Below are positions 44,570-56,396 of a stretch of DNA of 64,000 nt, one piece after another. The notes under the pieces were generated by a model. The model saw nothing but the letters and a program-made list of their open reading frames with translations. It was not told where the DNA came from and searched no databases. Location of the stretch: the NCBI RefSeq assembly GCF_001550095.1, contig NZ_LRUC01000018.1, positions 62,001 through 126,000 of the forward strand, written 5' to 3'. This stretch comes from Celeribacter ethanolicus. Its GTDB lineage: Bacteria > Pseudomonadota > Alphaproteobacteria > Rhodobacterales > Rhodobacteraceae. How positions within the stretch are numbered: the stretch's first letter is position 1; every line of letters starts with the position of its first letter. The translations under genes were made by a program, and so were the position numbers.

Positions 44570-45901
44570 TTACCAGTTGTCCTTGAACCAGCGCATCGCG
44601 CGTTTGAGCGAGCGCGCCGGGTAGCGTTCGGCGGGAATCTCGAAATCCCACCATTCGTCTTGCGGATTGGCCGCGAAGAGGCACAACCCGACGGCAGAGG
44701 CAAAGGCCGCGCCGGTCGCAGCCTGCGGCAGGCCCTGAACCCGCAGGGGGCGGCCAATGCGCACATTCTGACCGAGGATCTTCGGCGCCAGCGTGTCCAG
44801 GCCGGGGATTTGCGAACCGCCGCCGGTCAGCACGATCTGCTGGCTGGGCATGTGCTCGAACCCCGCCGCATCGAGACATTCGCGCACGCCTTCGAGGATT
44901 TCCTCGACGCGCGGGCGGATGATGCCGATCAGTTCGGCGCGCGACACGGTGCGACGGTCTTTCTCCCAATCGCCGCAATCGCTGCCCACTTCGATCATCT
45001 CGCGGTCATCCATGCCGGTGGCGACAAGCCCGCCGTAAAAGGTCTTGATCCGCTCGGCGGTGGCAAAGGGAATTTGCAGCCCCATGGCAATGTCGGAGGT
45101 CACATGCTCGCCGCCCATGCGCACGCTATCGGCATAGATCATGTGTTTCTTCATGAAGATCGACACATCGGTCGCGCCACCGCCGAGATCGACACAGGCC
45201 GCGCCCAGCTCCTGCTCATCCTCGACGAGGGCGGAAATGCCGGAGACATAAGCGCCCGAGGCCAGCCCCGCGACTTCGAGATCGCAACGCTTGATACAGT
45301 ACAGAAGGTTCTGGATCGTCGCCGTGTCCACCGTCAGCATATGCATGTCGACGGCAAGGCTCTGGCCGATCTGACCGCGCGGGTCCTTGAGGCCGGAGCG
45401 GTGGTCGAGCTGGAAGTTCACCGGCTGGGCGTGCAACACTTCGCGATGGGTGCCGTACTCCGGCACGTCGGAGGAGGCGAGCACGCGGGCGACGTCCTGT
45501 TCGGACACGGTGTCATATTCCACATCCACCTGCCCCGCGATGCCGTAGGAGCGCGGGCTGCCGCCGGAGAAACAGGCGATGACGTGGTCGACCCGGGTCT
45601 GCGCCATTTTCTGGGCGGCCTGAACCGCGGTACGGATCGCGCGTTCGGTCTCCGGCATGGAATCGATCTCGCCGAAACGCACCCCGCGCGAGCGCGTGGT
45701 GGCGGCCCCGATGACGCGGAAGGACGACTGACCGGCCAGCGCCCCGACCCCATCGCCGCCCATGAAGCGTTCGCCGTCGAAGCGCAACACCAGACAGGCA
45801 ATCTTGGAGGTGCCGACATCGAGAATGGCGATCACGCCACGCTGCAGAGCGGCCTTGCGCATGTTCCGCATGGCCCGCTGGGCCTCGTACAAATCGGTCA
45901 T
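44570..45901 (-). CDS. ftsA: Cell division actin-like protein FtsA
   Basis: FtsA anchors FtsZ filaments to the membrane. The 443-residue actin-fold product has the phosphate-1 motif VIAILDVGTSKIACLVL, phosphate-2 GAACVDLGGGATDVSIF and adenosine motif IVLTGGGSQIPGL. The SHS2/1C domain is at ~95-175. The C-terminal amphipathic helix RSLKRAMRWFKDNW is the membrane anchor. Its ATG overlaps the ftsQ stop (ATGA), so the two are translationally coupled. Confidence 0.97.
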   Translation of the reverse strand: MTDLYEAQRAMRNMRKAALQRGVIAILDVGTSKIACLVLRFDGERFMGGDGVGALAGQSSFRVIGAATTRSRGVRFGEIDSMPETERAIRTAVQAAQKMAQTRVDHVIACFSGGSPRSYGIAGQVDVEYDTVSEQDVARVLASSDVPEYGTHREVLHAQPVNFQLDHRSGLKDPRGQIGQSLAVDMHMLTVDTATIQNLLYCIKRCDLEVAGLASGAYVSGISALVEDEQELGAACVDLGGGATDVSIFMKKHMIYADSVRMGGEHVTSDIAMGLQIPFATAERIKTFYGGLVATGMDDREMIEVGSDCGDWEKDRRTVSRAELIGIIRPRVEEILEGVRECLDAAGFEHMPSQQIVLTGGGSQIPGLDTLAPKILGQNVRIGRPLRVQGLPQAATGAAFASAVGLCLFAANPQDEWWDFEIPAERYPARSLKRAMRWFKDNW

Positions 45902-46881
45902 CTGTAAGACACTCCAAGTTCGACGCCGCGCAGGCGCTTGAGTTCGTCCTGAGCGGCCTCGGTCAGCCGCACTGTCGGTCGGGTCGGGCGGCGCATGTCG
46001 ACGCTTGCGACATCGCGGCCCAAAAGGTCTTTCGCCTGATCGAGCGCCACCACCTGCGCCAGCGCGCCGAGCGGGTTCTCTTCCGGCAGCATGATCACCT
46101 GATCGCGGTCCAGAACGACGTTCCAGCGCCGCTCGCCCACGCGCACCAGCCCGCGCATCCGCGGCAGAAGCGGACCGGCGGACTTGAGAAGTGCCAGCGC
46201 CTCGACCACCGCGCGCTCCGCGCCCTCGCCCGCGATCAGCGGCAGGTCGGGCCGGTCGCCCCGATGCGGCAATTCCGCCACCCGGTGGCCTTCGGCATCG
46301 AGCATTTCGAGCCCGGCGGAAGAGCGCCAGATCACGGCGGGGGTGCGTTCGGTGATGTCGATCTGAAGAATGCCGCCCGCACGCACATGCAGCCCGGCGG
46401 ACGCGACGGCGTCGAGATCCTCGATCTGCTCGAGCATTTCCGGCAGATCGAGATCGAAGGAGGAAATCGGGAAATCCACCGCAGCAATCTCGCGAATGTC
46501 CTCGGCCAGAGGTGCGGAGGCACCGTCAATCGCCATGAGTTTCACCATGAACTCGGGACGGTTCTGGATCTCGCTTTTCCACAGCGCGATCTGATCGGTG
46601 AAAGCGGTACGGTTGTCCTCGGACGCGAACCACAGCCCGACGCAGGCCGCCACGGCCGCCATCGGCGCGATGCGGCGCAGGAAGAAACGAAAGGACGGCG
46701 TGAGCCAGAGCCGGTTCATCCGGTAAGCGGCGCGCGACGGCGCCGGGTCACGAGGGCGCTGAGGGGCGGCCTCCGTGTCCCCCCGGCGGGCCCGGATCGC
46801 ACGGGCCACGGCCTCGGAGACACGGGCAGAGCCGCCTGCGGTCGGGCCTTTGGCAAACTCGATCGGATCTACCGGTCGCAT
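45898..46881 (-). CDS. ftsQ: Cell division protein FtsQ
   Basis: FtsQ links cytoplasmic and periplasmic divisome parts. The 327-residue product has a cytoplasmic N-terminal tail, one membrane helix ([16 protein letters not shown], ~85-102), and a POTRA domain with the beta domain ([48 protein letters not shown]). ATG 46881 lies inside the end of ddl (13-bp overlap), and the stop overlaps ftsA by four bases. The longer frame to 47061 runs antiparallel to family data and through ddl, so it is rejected. Confidence 0.94.
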   Translation of the reverse strand: MRPVDPIEFAKGPTAGGSARVSEAVARAIRARRGDTEAAPQRPRDPAPSRAAYRMNRLWLTPSFRFFLRRIAPMAAVAACVGLWFASEDNRTAFTDQIALWKSEIQNRPEFMVKLMAIDGASAPLAEDIREIAAVDFPISSFDLDLPEMLEQIEDLDAVASAGLHVRAGGILQIDITERTPAVIWRSSAGLEMLDAEGHRVAELPHRGDRPDLPLIAGEGAERAVVEALALLKSAGPLLPRMRGLVRVGERRWNVVLDRDQVIMLPEENPLGALAQVVALDQAKDLLGRDVASVDMRRPTRPTVRLTEAAQDELKRLRGVELGVSYR

Positions 46882-47780
46882 GAGGCGTCCTCCACCATCC
46901 AGGCACAGAACTGACCGAAGCTGATGCCGCTTTTTTGCGCCTGTTCCGGCGACAGAGAGGTCGGCGTCATCCCCGGCTGGGTGTTGGTTTCCAAAAGCAC
47001 GAGACCGTCGATGCCGCGGGCTTCGTCCCAGCGGAAATCGGTACGCGACAGGCCGCGGCAACCGAGCGCCTTGTGGGCACGCAGCGCATAGTCCTGACAG
47101 GCGGCGGTGATCTCGGCGGGGATCTCGGCCGGGCAGACATGGCGCGAACCGCCCGCCTTGTATTTGGCGTCGTAATCGTACCAGCCGTCGGTGAGGATAT
47201 CGGTGACGGAAAGCGCCTTGTCGCCCATCACGGAGCAGGTCAGCTCGCGGCCCGGCGCATAGGCTTCGACCATCACGACGGCAGGCATGTCTTCCGACAG
47301 GCGCGGCGCGTTGGAGCCTTCGCGCACGATATAGACCCCCACAGACGAGCCTTCGTTATAGGGTTTCACCACATAGGGCGGGTCCATCACATGACCGGCT
47401 TCGACCTCGAGACGCGAGGCCAGCGTGGAGGGCACGACCGGCAGACCGGCGGCACGGTAGACCTCTTTGGTCTTTTCCTTGTCCATGGCGAGGGCCGAGG
47501 CCAGCACGCCGGAATGGGTGTAGGGGAGGCGCAGCCATTCCAGAAGCCCCTGCACACAACCGTCTTCGCCGAACCGGCCATGCAGCGCGTTGAACACGAC
47601 ATCGGGCTGACACGCGGCCAATTGCGCGCACAGATCCTCGCCCGCGTCGATCTCAACAACTTCGAATCCTTCACCCCGAAGCGCCTTGGCGCATTCCAGA
47701 CCGGAGGACAAAGACACTTCGCGCTCTGACGAAGGCCCGCCCTTGATCACGGCCACTTTCGGGGACTGCCTGCTCGACAT
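46869..47780 (-). CDS. ddl: D-alanine--D-alanine ligase
   Basis: Ddl joins two D-alanines for the peptidoglycan pentapeptide. The 303-residue ATP-grasp enzyme has [14 protein letters not shown] (substrate and helix dipole Ser/Glu), [25 protein letters not shown] (ATP-binding Lys) and [15 protein letters not shown] (Mg ligands). ATG 47780 with GAGGCGAG before it gives the family start; the frame opens at 47882. It follows murB by 129 bp and is translationally coupled to ftsQ by overlap. Confidence 0.96.
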   Translation of the reverse strand: MSSRQSPKVAVIKGGPSSEREVSLSSGLECAKALRGEGFEVVEIDAGEDLCAQLAACQPDVVFNALHGRFGEDGCVQGLLEWLRLPYTHSGVLASALAMDKEKTKEVYRAAGLPVVPSTLASRLEVEAGHVMDPPYVVKPYNEGSSVGVYIVREGSNAPRLSEDMPAVVMVEAYAPGRELTCSVMGDKALSVTDILTDGWYDYDAKYKAGGSRHVCPAEIPAEITAACQDYALRAHKALGCRGLSRTDFRWDEARGIDGLVLLETNTQPGMTPTSLSPEQAQKSGISFGQFCAWMVEDASCDR

Positions 47781-47909
47781 GTCCACTCGCCTCAATATGG
47801 GATCGTCTTTTGCGACCCGCTCCATTTTGGGTCGTCTAGCGCGACCCTTTGAAAAACGCCCCGTTTCGGGATCTGTCTTCACGCCCTGCTCAGGACGCTG
47901 TTCCAGCTC

Positions 47910-48875
47910 TTATGCGCCGGACTGCTGTGCTTCGGCAAGACCGTCCGGGATCGGATCGCCGGAAAATTCACCGATGCGTTTGATTTCCCATTGTAACGTG
48001 AGACCCGCGTTTTGAAATACCTTTTTTCGCACCGTTTCTCCCAAAAGCTCGAGATCGTGCGCGGTGGCCACACCGGTGTTGATCATGAAGTTGGAATGTT
48101 TTTCGCTCATTTGTGCCCCGCCGATGGAAAAACCCCTGAGCCCGGCCTCGTCGATCACCTTCCAGGCCTTGAGATCGTGCACGTCATCGGCGCGCCCTGT
48201 CGAACTGAATCCCGCCGGGTTGCGAAAGGTCGAGCCCGCGCTGCGCTCCTTGACGGGCTGCGTGGCGTCGCGTTTGGCAAGCTGGTCGTCCATGCGGGAG
48301 TTGAGCATCTCGGGATCGGCGCTCTCGGCCTCAAACGTGGCTTCGACGATGACCCAGCCTTCGGGCAGGTCGGTCTGGCGATATTGGAAGCTCAGGTCTT
48401 CGGCGGTGAGCGTCACCAACTCCCCTGCCCGCGTCACGGCCCTGGCCGAGACGAAATGATCGGCGACATAGGAGCCGTAGCAGCCAGCATTCATCCGCAC
48501 AGCGCCACCGATGGCACCTGGGATGGTGCGCAGGAAAGTCAGGTCGAGCCCGGCCTCGGCGGCCTTGCGCGCCACATGAGCGTCGAGCGCCGCGACACCT
48601 GCGGTCACGCGATTGCCCTCGATCCCAATGCCGTTAAAGCCCCGCCCCATGCGGATCACCACGGCCCGAATGCCGCCATCGCGCACGATCAGGTTCGACC
48701 CCACGCCCATCGGAAAAACCGCAACGGAGGGATCGAGCGCGGCAAGAAATCCCTGCAAATCCGCAAGATCGGCAGGCTGAAACAACGCATCCGCCGGCCC
48801 GCCCACACGCAGCCACGTGAGATCGGAAAGCGTCCGGTTCTCGGTCAGCTTGCCACGGGTTTCGGGATAGATCAT
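47910..48875 (-). CDS. murB: UDP-N-acetylenolpyruvoylglucosamine reductase MurB
   Basis: MurB reduces UDP-GlcNAc-enolpyruvate to UDP-MurNAc using FAD and NADPH. The 321-residue product has the FAD-binding blocks [15 protein letters not shown] and [15 protein letters not shown], and [15 protein letters not shown]. The proton-donating Ser is in [11 protein letters not shown] and the Glu/His near [11 protein letters not shown]-like sequence at the C-terminus, a type II MurB pattern. AAAGGA precedes ATG 48875. The start overlaps the DUF2484 stop by four bases. Confidence 0.95.
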   Translation of the reverse strand: MIYPETRGKLTENRTLSDLTWLRVGGPADALFQPADLADLQGFLAALDPSVAVFPMGVGSNLIVRDGGIRAVVIRMGRGFNGIGIEGNRVTAGVAALDAHVARKAAEAGLDLTFLRTIPGAIGGAVRMNAGCYGSYVADHFVSARAVTRAGELVTLTAEDLSFQYRQTDLPEGWVIVEATFEAESADPEMLNSRMDDQLAKRDATQPVKERSAGSTFRNPAGFSSTGRADDVHDLKAWKVIDEAGLRGFSIGGAQMSEKHSNFMINTGVATAHDLELLGETVRKKVFQNAGLTLQWEIKRIGEFSGDPIPDGLAEAQQSGA

Positions 48876-49132
48876 TCCGCAGGGTCCTTTGCCAATGTGC
48901 GCCGCATCCACCGGCCCAGATACACCACAGGCCAGCGCAGGATCGAGACGCCCGCCGCGAAGACAAAAAGCCCGATCCATGGACCGTTCTCATAGGTGAC
49001 AAATCCTAGAAGAGGAACCCCCAGCGCAATCAGCGCATAGGCCGCAGGCCAGTGATTGCGTCGCGAGGGAAACATCGCGATCACATTGGCGAGCACCGCC
49101 CAGAGACAGGCAAGGGTGAGGGACAGAGTCAT
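48872..49132 (-). CDS. DUF2484 small membrane protein, copy nearest murB
   Basis: An 86-residue protein with three hydrophobic segments ([38 protein letters not shown] and [21 protein letters not shown]) and a basic end. It matches DUF2484, a family I know mainly from Rhodobacterales next to murB/murC. AGGAAG precedes ATG 49132. It ends within the murB start (ATGA overlap), which suggests coupled translation. Its function is unknown; the constant position suggests a link to precursor synthesis. Confidence 0.85.
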   Translation of the reverse strand: MTLSLTLACLWAVLANVIAMFPSRRNHWPAAYALIALGVPLLGFVTYENGPWIGLFVFAAGVSILRWPVVYLGRWMRRTLAKDPAE

Positions 49133-49137
49133 GCGGC

Positions 49138-49392
49138 CTACTTCCTGGTTCGCCGCACAAGTCGCCTCCACAGCACCTTGAGCGGCTTTCGAAACAAAGA
49201 CACGGCAGCAGCGAAACCGAGCAACACCGGCAGGTATCCATGCACCCGACCGGTCCAGAGAAGCACCACGGGCAGCACGAGCAAAAGCGCCAATCCGGGG
49301 AGAATCTGATAGCGCAAGGGTAACGGAGCGAGGGCCATGGTGGCAAGCGCCCAAATTGCGAGCGCCACCAATGGTTCCTGCAACAGGGTCAC
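49138..49392 (-). CDS. DUF2484-like small membrane protein, second copy
   Basis: An 84-residue protein starting at GTG 49392, which overlaps the APC transporter stop (GTGA) and has GGAGGC six bases upstream. It has three hydrophobic segments (LVALAIWALATMALAP, ILPGLALLLVLPVVLLWTG and YLPVLLGFAAAVSLF) and a basic tail KVLWRRLVRRTRK. Size, topology and the LF.KP/LRWP-like end resemble the adjacent DUF2484 protein, so I read it as a diverged tandem copy. It is easily missed because of the GTG start and long flanking open frame. Confidence 0.7.
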   Translation of the reverse strand: MTLLQEPLVALAIWALATMALAPLPLRYQILPGLALLLVLPVVLLWTGRVHGYLPVLLGFAAAVSLFRKPLKVLWRRLVRRTRK

Positions 49393-50591
49393 GACACGCC
49401 TCCGAGGGCGAAGGCCAGAAGCGCCAGAACGGCGAAGACCAGGCCCGCCACGGGCACCCAGTCCGCAATACGGAAGGGCGCCTGCGGGGTGCGGCGCTTC
49501 AACAGGATGAGCGCGCCGTTCACCAGAGCGAAGACGACCAGAAGGATCGTCGAGGTCACCCCCGCGAGATCGGCGACCGGCAAGGCGAGGCTCGCCCCCA
49601 GAACCGCCCCCCCGATCAGCAGCGTGGCCAGAACCGGCGTGCCAAAACGCGGATGGGCGTGATGGAACAGGCCCAGAAAACCGCCGCGTTTGCCAAGACC
49701 GAAGAGCACACGGGCCGCCATGACGATCTGCGCCAGCACACCGTTCAGCGCGGCGGCAACGGCGATGGCGGAGAGCACGGCCACCGGCCCGCCGCCCGCT
49801 TCGAAAACCAATGCGAGCGGGCGCTCGGAGCCGACGAGATTTTCGAGCGGCACGGCACGCACGGCGGTGATGGTGACACCGGCATAAAGCAGCGTCGTGA
49901 TGACCAGAGAAGCGATGATGGCAATGGGGAGAGTGCGTTCGGGGCGCTTGACCTCCTCGGCCATATTGACGATGTCTTCGAACCCGATGAAGGCAAAAAA
50001 GGCCAGCGTCGCGGCCACCCCGATGCCCGGGAAATACGGCTCTGCGGGGCTGAGGAAATCCGGGGAGACCGGAGCATGCCAACCGGACCAGATCACCAGT
50101 GCCAGCCCGCCGACCTCGACCACGGTAAACAGCGCCGCAACGGCGAGGCTCTCCAACACCCCCACCAGGGCGACCGCGATCAGCGCGAGGCCGAGCCCCA
50201 CCACGGCAACGGCGAATGGGACATCGACGACCCCGATGAGATAGCCTGCCCCGCCCCTGAGCACCGCCGCCGCCGACAGGGTGCCCCCCGCGACGATGGC
50301 GAGCCCGACGAGCAGGCCGAGAAAACGCGATCCGGTTCCCGCCTCGACATAGGCCGCCTCGCCCGCCGCCTCGGGGATACGGGTGGACAATTCGGCATAA
50401 GAGAGCGCGGAGGGCGCGGCGATCAGCCCGGCCAAAAGGAAGGCCAGGGGCGCGTAAAGCCCGGCCTCGGCCGCGACCGTGCCGACGAGCACGTAAATCC
50501 CCGCCCCGACCATGACGCCCACGCCGTAAGCCGTGAGCAATCCGGGGCCAATGCGGCGTTTGAGTTGGGAAGCTTGGGGTTTGGGGGACAT
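49389..50591 (-). CDS. APC-superfamily amino acid/polyamine permease
   Basis: A 400-residue, about twelve-helix secondary transporter. Helix 1 carries the APC glycine motif GVGVMVGAGIYVLVG. Helix 6 contains FFAFIGFEDIVNMAEEVKRPERTLP, the conserved F.G.E....EE...P signature. The protein is shorter than most APC permeases. The substrate is unknown but should be an amino acid or amine. It sits inside the mur cluster, coupled by GTGA overlap to the DUF2484-like gene, which is unusual for a dcw operon. Confidence 0.9.
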   Translation of the reverse strand: MSPKPQASQLKRRIGPGLLTAYGVGVMVGAGIYVLVGTVAAEAGLYAPLAFLLAGLIAAPSALSYAELSTRIPEAAGEAAYVEAGTGSRFLGLLVGLAIVAGGTLSAAAVLRGGAGYLIGVVDVPFAVAVVGLGLALIAVALVGVLESLAVAALFTVVEVGGLALVIWSGWHAPVSPDFLSPAEPYFPGIGVAATLAFFAFIGFEDIVNMAEEVKRPERTLPIAIIASLVITTLLYAGVTITAVRAVPLENLVGSERPLALVFEAGGGPVAVLSAIAVAAALNGVLAQIVMAARVLFGLGKRGGFLGLFHHAHPRFGTPVLATLLIGGAVLGASLALPVADLAGVTSTILLVVFALVNGALILLKRRTPQAPFRIADWVPVAGLVFAVLALLAFALGGVS

Positions 50592-50634
50592 GAGAGTGCC
50601 TCAACAGGGACGACATAAGCCGAGAGTATCAACT

Positions 50635-50958
50635 TCAACCGGCCTTGTATCTGAGATGGCGCAAAAGCTTTCGAGCGCCGCGTCCGAGAGCGAAAAACAA
50701 CAGTGCTGAAACCGCATTATAGATCAGCACGCGCGGCCACATAAACAAGGCGTAAGCGGCATAATACTGCATATCCAAGATCGCATCGACCGAAAGCACC
50801 CCGAACCTGACCCAAAGAAGCCCAAGACAGAAGAGCACCCCCCAAGGCAGAAGCAGCGCCAAGAGCCCGCGTTTCGTCCGCACCTGTGAAAAGGCCATGA
50901 ACAGCCCCGTGAGACCACCCAGTCCGCAAAAGATCAGAACAATGATCAGCCGCTCCAT
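50635..50958 (-). CDS. Small membrane protein, unknown
   Basis: A 107-residue protein with three to four hydrophobic stretches (LIIVLIFCGLGGLTGLFMAF, LLALLLPWGVLFCLGLLWV, AAYALFMWPRVLIYN and SALLFFALG) and a basic end (KLLRHLRYKAG). AGGTGAGCC precedes ATG 50958. It lies between murC and the APC gene in the same direction. The family is unrecognised. Length and topology loosely resemble the DUF2484 proteins but I see no shared motif. Confidence 0.65.
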   Translation of the reverse strand: MERLIIVLIFCGLGGLTGLFMAFSQVRTKRGLLALLLPWGVLFCLGLLWVRFGVLSVDAILDMQYYAAYALFMWPRVLIYNAVSALLFFALGRGARKLLRHLRYKAG

Positions 50959-51044
50959 GTGAGGCTCACCTTTCTCATCACACGACCTGTCGGAATATGT
51001 GTGCCCCCACAGACGCGGACCTCACATGACACGGCCTGCGATGC

Positions 51045-52448
51045 TCAGCCTTTCGACAGGCGCTCGGGCAGGTTATGCGCCCAAGCCGAGATGGTCCCGG
51101 CCCCGAGGCAGACAACCATGTCGCCGGGACGGGTCTGTTCGCGCACCAGCCGTTCGAGATCGTCTTCGCAGGTCACCGCACGGGCGTGGCGGTGGCCGTG
51201 ACGGATGAGACCGGCCACAAGATCGTCGCGGGACGCGCCGGGGATCGGCTCCTCGCCTGCGGCGTAAACCTCGGCGATGCCGACGACATCGGCTTCGTTG
51301 AAACAGGTGCAGAAATCGTCGAACAGGCTATGCAGACGCGAGTAGCGGTGCGGCTGATGCACGGCGATGACGCGCCCCTCGGAGGCCTGACGCGCGGCTT
51401 TCAGAACGGCCGCGATCTCGACCGGGTGGTGGCCGTAATCGTCGATGATGGTGACGCCGTTCACCTCACCCACACGGGTGAAGCGCCGGTTGACGCCGCC
51501 GAAAGCGGCCAGCGCTTTTTTGATCTCTTCGGCTTTCATCCCGAGATGACGCGCCACAGCAACGGCGGCCAAAGCATTGGACACGTTGTGATCTCCGGGC
51601 ATGGGCAGGGTGCAACCTTCGATCACCATATTGTCGGCGGCCAGAACGATGTCGAAATGCGCCACACCTTTCTTGTAGGTCAGATTGACAGCACGCACAT
51701 CGGCCTGAGCATTGAACCCGTAGGTGACGACGCGGCGGTCGGTGATCCTGCCGACGAGGCTCTGAACCTCCGGGTGATCCGTGCAGCAGACCGCGAGGCC
51801 GTAGAACGGAATGCCGGAGACGAAATCGTAGAAGCCCTGACGCAGGTTCTCGATCGTACCCCAGTGTTCCATGTGCTCAGGGTCGATGTTGGTCACGATG
51901 GCGATGGTGGCGGGCAGACGGTTGAACGTGCCGTCGCTCTCATCGGCCTCGACGACCATCCAGTCGCCCTGCCCCATCCGGGCGTTGGAGCCGTAAGCGT
52001 GGATGATGCCGCCGTTGATCACGGTCGGGTCGATGCCGCCCGCGACGAGCAATTCAGCGACGAGCGTGGTGGTCGTGGTCTTGCCGTGGGTGCCCGCGAT
52101 GGCGACGTTGGATTTCAGGCGCATCAGCTCGGCCAGCATCTCGGCGCGGCGTACCACCGGCAGGCCTTTGGCGCGGGCGGTATCAAGCTCCGGGTTGCCG
52201 GGTTTGATCGCGCTTGAGATCACCACGACCTCGGCATTGTCCAGATTTTCCGCGCGCTGCCCCTCGTAGATCACCGCACCCAGCGCCTTGAGCCGGTCGG
52301 TGATTTTCGACGCTTTCAGATCGGAGCCCTGCACCTGATAGCCATGGTTCAAAAGCACCTCGGCAATCCCCGACATGCCGATGCCGCCAATGCCGACAAA
52401 ATGGATTGCGCCCATCTCTGTGGGAAGCTTGGTCACGGAAGCGTTCAT
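51045..52448 (-). CDS. murC: UDP-N-acetylmuramate--L-alanine ligase MurC
   Basis: MurC adds L-Ala to UDP-MurNAc. The 467-residue Mur ligase has the N-terminal Rossmann motif [17 protein letters not shown], the ATP loop [13 protein letters not shown], the Mg/ATP segment [11 protein letters not shown] and the C-terminal [13 protein letters not shown] 52448 gives the family start ([19 protein letters not shown]); the frame opens at 52568. It follows murG by 37 bp in the same operon. Confidence 0.97.
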   Translation of the reverse strand: MNASVTKLPTEMGAIHFVGIGGIGMSGIAEVLLNHGYQVQGSDLKASKITDRLKALGAVIYEGQRAENLDNAEVVVISSAIKPGNPELDTARAKGLPVVRRAEMLAELMRLKSNVAIAGTHGKTTTTTLVAELLVAGGIDPTVINGGIIHAYGSNARMGQGDWMVVEADESDGTFNRLPATIAIVTNIDPEHMEHWGTIENLRQGFYDFVSGIPFYGLAVCCTDHPEVQSLVGRITDRRVVTYGFNAQADVRAVNLTYKKGVAHFDIVLAADNMVIEGCTLPMPGDHNVSNALAAVAVARHLGMKAEEIKKALAAFGGVNRRFTRVGEVNGVTIIDDYGHHPVEIAAVLKAARQASEGRVIAVHQPHRYSRLHSLFDDFCTCFNEADVVGIAEVYAAGEEPIPGASRDDLVAGLIRHGHRHARAVTCEDDLERLVREQTRPGDMVVCLGAGTISAWAHNLPERLSKG

Positions 52449-52485
52449 CTGTTTCGTCTCACTCGTCTGTCGCCCGTTCGGGCCA

Positions 52486-53583
52486 TCATTGTTTGTTGAA
52501 GGCCAGCTCTTCGACCAGAGCCGCCAGTTCCTCTGCCGCCATCGGTTTCGAGACCGAAAGCGCGGCATGGGCCATCATCGTTGCGCCCTGCGGGTGAGCC
52601 AGCACGTTGTAAATCTGTTCGGCCAGGCTCTCCGGCGTCAGTTGGCTTTCGGGGATCATCACGGCGGCATCTGCTTCGACCAACCCGCGCGCATTGGCGG
52701 TTTGATGATCGCCAGCGGCGGCCGCATAGGGGATCAGGATCGACGGACGCCCGATCACGGAAATATCCGCAACGGTCGAGGCGCCGGAGCGGGAGATCAC
52801 CAGTTGCGCCTCGCTCATCCGGGTCGGGATGTCGTCGAAGAACGGGCGCACATCGGCCTGAATGCCCTGAGTGTGATAGAATTCGGTGACGCGGTCGAGA
52901 TCTTCGGGACGCGCCTGCTGGCTCACCCGCAGATGCGACAGCATGTGTTCCGGCAGACGCGAGATCGCATCCGGCACTACGTCGGAGAGGATGCGCGCGC
53001 CCTGCGAGCCGCCGACGATCAGAAGCTCCATCGGATAATCCCCAGGCGGAATATAGGGCGCAGCGTGTTTTTCAAGCACCGCACCACGCACCGGGTTGCC
53101 GACATAATAGCCCTCGACGCCCTGCGGCAGAGTGGTCGGCCATGTGCCGCAGGCGACCGTGTTGACGCGTTTGGCAAAGGCCTGATTGACCCGCCCCAGA
53201 ACGCCGTTCTGTTCGTGAATCATCCGCGGCAGTTTCAGAAGCGTCGCCGCCGCCACCGCCGGGATCGCCGGGTAGCCACCGAAGCCCACAACGACGGCGG
53301 GCTTGTCGGAGACGAATTTGGTGAGCGCCGAAAGCACGCCACCCGCGATGCGAAACGGCACCAGAGCTTTCGCCAGGATGCCGCCGCGCGCGAAGGTGGC
53401 CGAGGGCACGGTGTCGATCGCGACCGCTTTCGGGAACGCGCCAGTGTAACGCGCGCCACGGTCGTCGGTCGACAGTTTCACCCGCCAGCCCCGGGCCAGC
53501 ATCACCTCGGCCAGCGATTGTGCCGGGAACATATGCCCGCCGGTGCCGCCGGCGGCGATGACGAGAAGGGGGGCTTGGGTCAT
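52486..53583 (-). CDS. murG: N-acetylglucosaminyltransferase MurG
   Basis: MurG adds GlcNAc to lipid I to form lipid II at the inner face of the membrane. The 365-residue GT-B enzyme has the first G-loop [13 protein letters not shown], the second [11 protein letters not shown] and the third [14 protein letters not shown]. The UDP-GlcNAc-binding region [12 protein letters not shown] and the Gln-rich end DHQTANA are also present. ATG 53583 with AAAGAGA before it matches the family start; the frame opens at 53994 inside ftsW. It is 35 bp from ftsW. Confidence 0.97.
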   Translation of the reverse strand: MTQAPLLVIAAGGTGGHMFPAQSLAEVMLARGWRVKLSTDDRGARYTGAFPKAVAIDTVPSATFARGGILAKALVPFRIAGGVLSALTKFVSDKPAVVVGFGGYPAIPAVAAATLLKLPRMIHEQNGVLGRVNQAFAKRVNTVACGTWPTTLPQGVEGYYVGNPVRGAVLEKHAAPYIPPGDYPMELLIVGGSQGARILSDVVPDAISRLPEHMLSHLRVSQQARPEDLDRVTEFYHTQGIQADVRPFFDDIPTRMSEAQLVISRSGASTVADISVIGRPSILIPYAAAAGDHQTANARGLVEADAAVMIPESQLTPESLAEQIYNVLAHPQGATMMAHAALSVSKPMAAEELAALVEELAFNKQ

Positions 53584-53618
53584 GTCAGTCTCTTTTTGGT
53601 CTTGCGGTCGTACGGAGC

Positions 53619-54788
53619 TCAGCGCCCGCGCCGGATCAGGATGTCGCCGATCTCGCCCTGCGGACGGGTGCGGGTAAAGGCCAGAAGTGCGCCGAGCGCA
53701 ATGCCCGAGGCGATCACGGACGAGCCACCATATGACACGAACGGGAGAGTCATGCCTTTGGCAGGCAGAAGCCGGACGGCCACGCCCATGTTGATGAAGG
53801 CCTGAATGCCGAAAGCACAGGCCAGCCCGGTGCCTGCCAGCCGAATGAACGGATCGCGTTCGCGCAGAAGCCGCCACAGGGACCGCACGGTGATCGTGGC
53901 GTAAAGTGCGATGATGATGCCCACAAGGATGAGCCCGTATTCCTCGGCGGCAACGGCGATGATGAAATCGGTATGCGCATCCGGCAGGGACCACTTCACC
54001 GTCCCCTCACCTACGCCGACGCCGAAAATCCCGCCCTCGCGAATAGCGTTGGTGGCATAGCCGATCTGGGTCGTGGGGTCGATGGTCGGGTTCAGGAAGC
54101 CGTCGATACGACGCGCGAAGTGTTCGGAATTGTGATAGGCGAACGTCCCGCCCGCGACGACCAACCCGGCAATGCCGACAAGCAGCGTCAGAGGCGCCCC
54201 GGAGACGAAATACATCACGCCCCAGGCGAAGAGAATGAGCGAGGCCTGACCGAAATCCGGCTGCAACGCCAGCAGGATAACGATGAAAGACGCCAGAAGG
54301 AAGGAATACATCCGCCCCGGAGGCCCGCCGATTTCATGGGCGGCGGCCATCAGCCAGGCGGCGGTGATGACGAAGGCGGGTTTGAGGAATTCCGACGGCT
54401 GGACCGAAGCGAAACCGAGCGAGAACCACCGGGTCGCGCCTTTGCCGAAATCCGTGCCGAAGAACGGCAGGAGCAAAAGCGACAGCATGGCGATCCCGAA
54501 GCCGACCACAGCGACACGACGCACACGCGCCGGGTCCATCATGGTGATGCCGATCATGACGACAAGACCGACACCGCCGAAAAACGCCTGACGTTTGACG
54601 TAGTGAAACAGGTCGGTGAAGTGGTTTTTCTCGGCCAGGGGTGGCGAGGCCGCCAGCCCGAGCAAAAGCCCGATGCCAAAGAGAATGAAGACGCAGGACA
54701 GCGTCCATTTGTCGATTGTCCGCCACCAACGCGGAAGGATCGGCTCTCCCACGCGCATCGGCGCCGAGCCATACACCATCTCTGTCAT
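53619..54788 (-). CDS. ftsW: SEDS-family septal peptidoglycan polymerase FtsW
   Basis: FtsW polymerises lipid II at the septum with a class B PBP. The 389-residue, ten-helix SEDS protein has the conserved [35 protein letters not shown] and [11 protein letters not shown]-type ([13 protein letters not shown]) motifs. The large extracytoplasmic loop contains the likely catalytic-region Asp in [13 protein letters not shown]. Upstream begins the inserted block, so ftsW needs a promoter between 54789 and ldh or readthrough from further away. Confidence 0.96.
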   Translation of the reverse strand: MTEMVYGSAPMRVGEPILPRWWRTIDKWTLSCVFILFGIGLLLGLAASPPLAEKNHFTDLFHYVKRQAFFGGVGLVVMIGITMMDPARVRRVAVVGFGIAMLSLLLLPFFGTDFGKGATRWFSLGFASVQPSEFLKPAFVITAAWLMAAAHEIGGPPGRMYSFLLASFIVILLALQPDFGQASLILFAWGVMYFVSGAPLTLLVGIAGLVVAGGTFAYHNSEHFARRIDGFLNPTIDPTTQIGYATNAIREGGIFGVGVGEGTVKWSLPDAHTDFIIAVAAEEYGLILVGIIIALYATITVRSLWRLLRERDPFIRLAGTGLACAFGIQAFINMGVAVRLLPAKGMTLPFVSYGGSSVIASGIALGALLAFTRTRPQGEIGDILIRRGR

Positions 54789-54960
54789 GATACCGCCTAC
54801 ATCTGCCTCATGCCCGATTTTCCGGGTCTATACCGATCAGAATAGCGGCATTCGCGCCCGCACGCCACTACAGATTGCGGTCAGACCGATCGGGAGCCGC
54901 AGGAAAGCGGGGTTTTGCCCAAAACAGTCTCTCTGCTGCGCCTCTTATGCAAAAACGCGA

Positions 54961-55982
<1,022 letters not shown>

Positions 55983-56054
55983 GCCCTGACCGGCAAGCAC
56001 TATATCCGGTCGGAGCCACTCTCGCAGGGCTCATCAATATCGAGGAACACGAGA

Positions 56055-56321
56055 ATGCGCCTTTCTATCATTAGTGTTGCTGTGCTGGTCGTTTGGGCCT
56101 TGAGCCTCTTGGCCACGTACACCGCCACACGCAACAAATGGCAGGCGCTTGGGGAGGCAAGCGGAGAAATCCACGGGAAAAGCCAGATTCTCTCCGAGCT
56201 GTGCGGTTTTGCGGCACCCGGCGGTCTCGATCCCCAGGCCGATCTGCAACTGGACGTGAAGGCCTCAAGTGTGACCCTGACCCGGCGTGACGGGCATGTT
56301 GAAATCAGATGTGCACAATGA
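56055..56321 (+). CDS. Small exported or membrane-anchored protein, unknown
   Basis: An 88-residue protein. A single N-terminal hydrophobic helix (MRLSIISVAVLVVWALSLLATY) is followed by a short hydrophilic part with one Cys in SELCGFAAPGG and a last-residue region EIRCAQ, possibly a disulfide. GAGGA eight bases before ATG 56055 supports translation. I do not recognise it. It is 73 bp after ldh and 75 bp before the next gene, so the three may be one transcript. Confidence 0.6.
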   Translation: MRLSIISVAVLVVWALSLLATYTATRNKWQALGEASGEIHGKSQILSELCGFAAPGGLDPQADLQLDVKASSVTLTRRDGHVEIRCAQ

Positions 56322-56396
56322 GTTCCGGCCCAACCTCCGGGTTTCCACTGGTCACAGGCCAAACACCTTGAAACCCAATTTCGAAAGGAAAATTTC

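Noticed and set aside
49138-50616. A single 492-codon reading across the APC gene and the DUF2484-like gene
   Set aside because: Only its last 84 codons look coding; the rest is an Arg/Gly-rich shadow of the APC permease. I called the short GTG-started gene instead.
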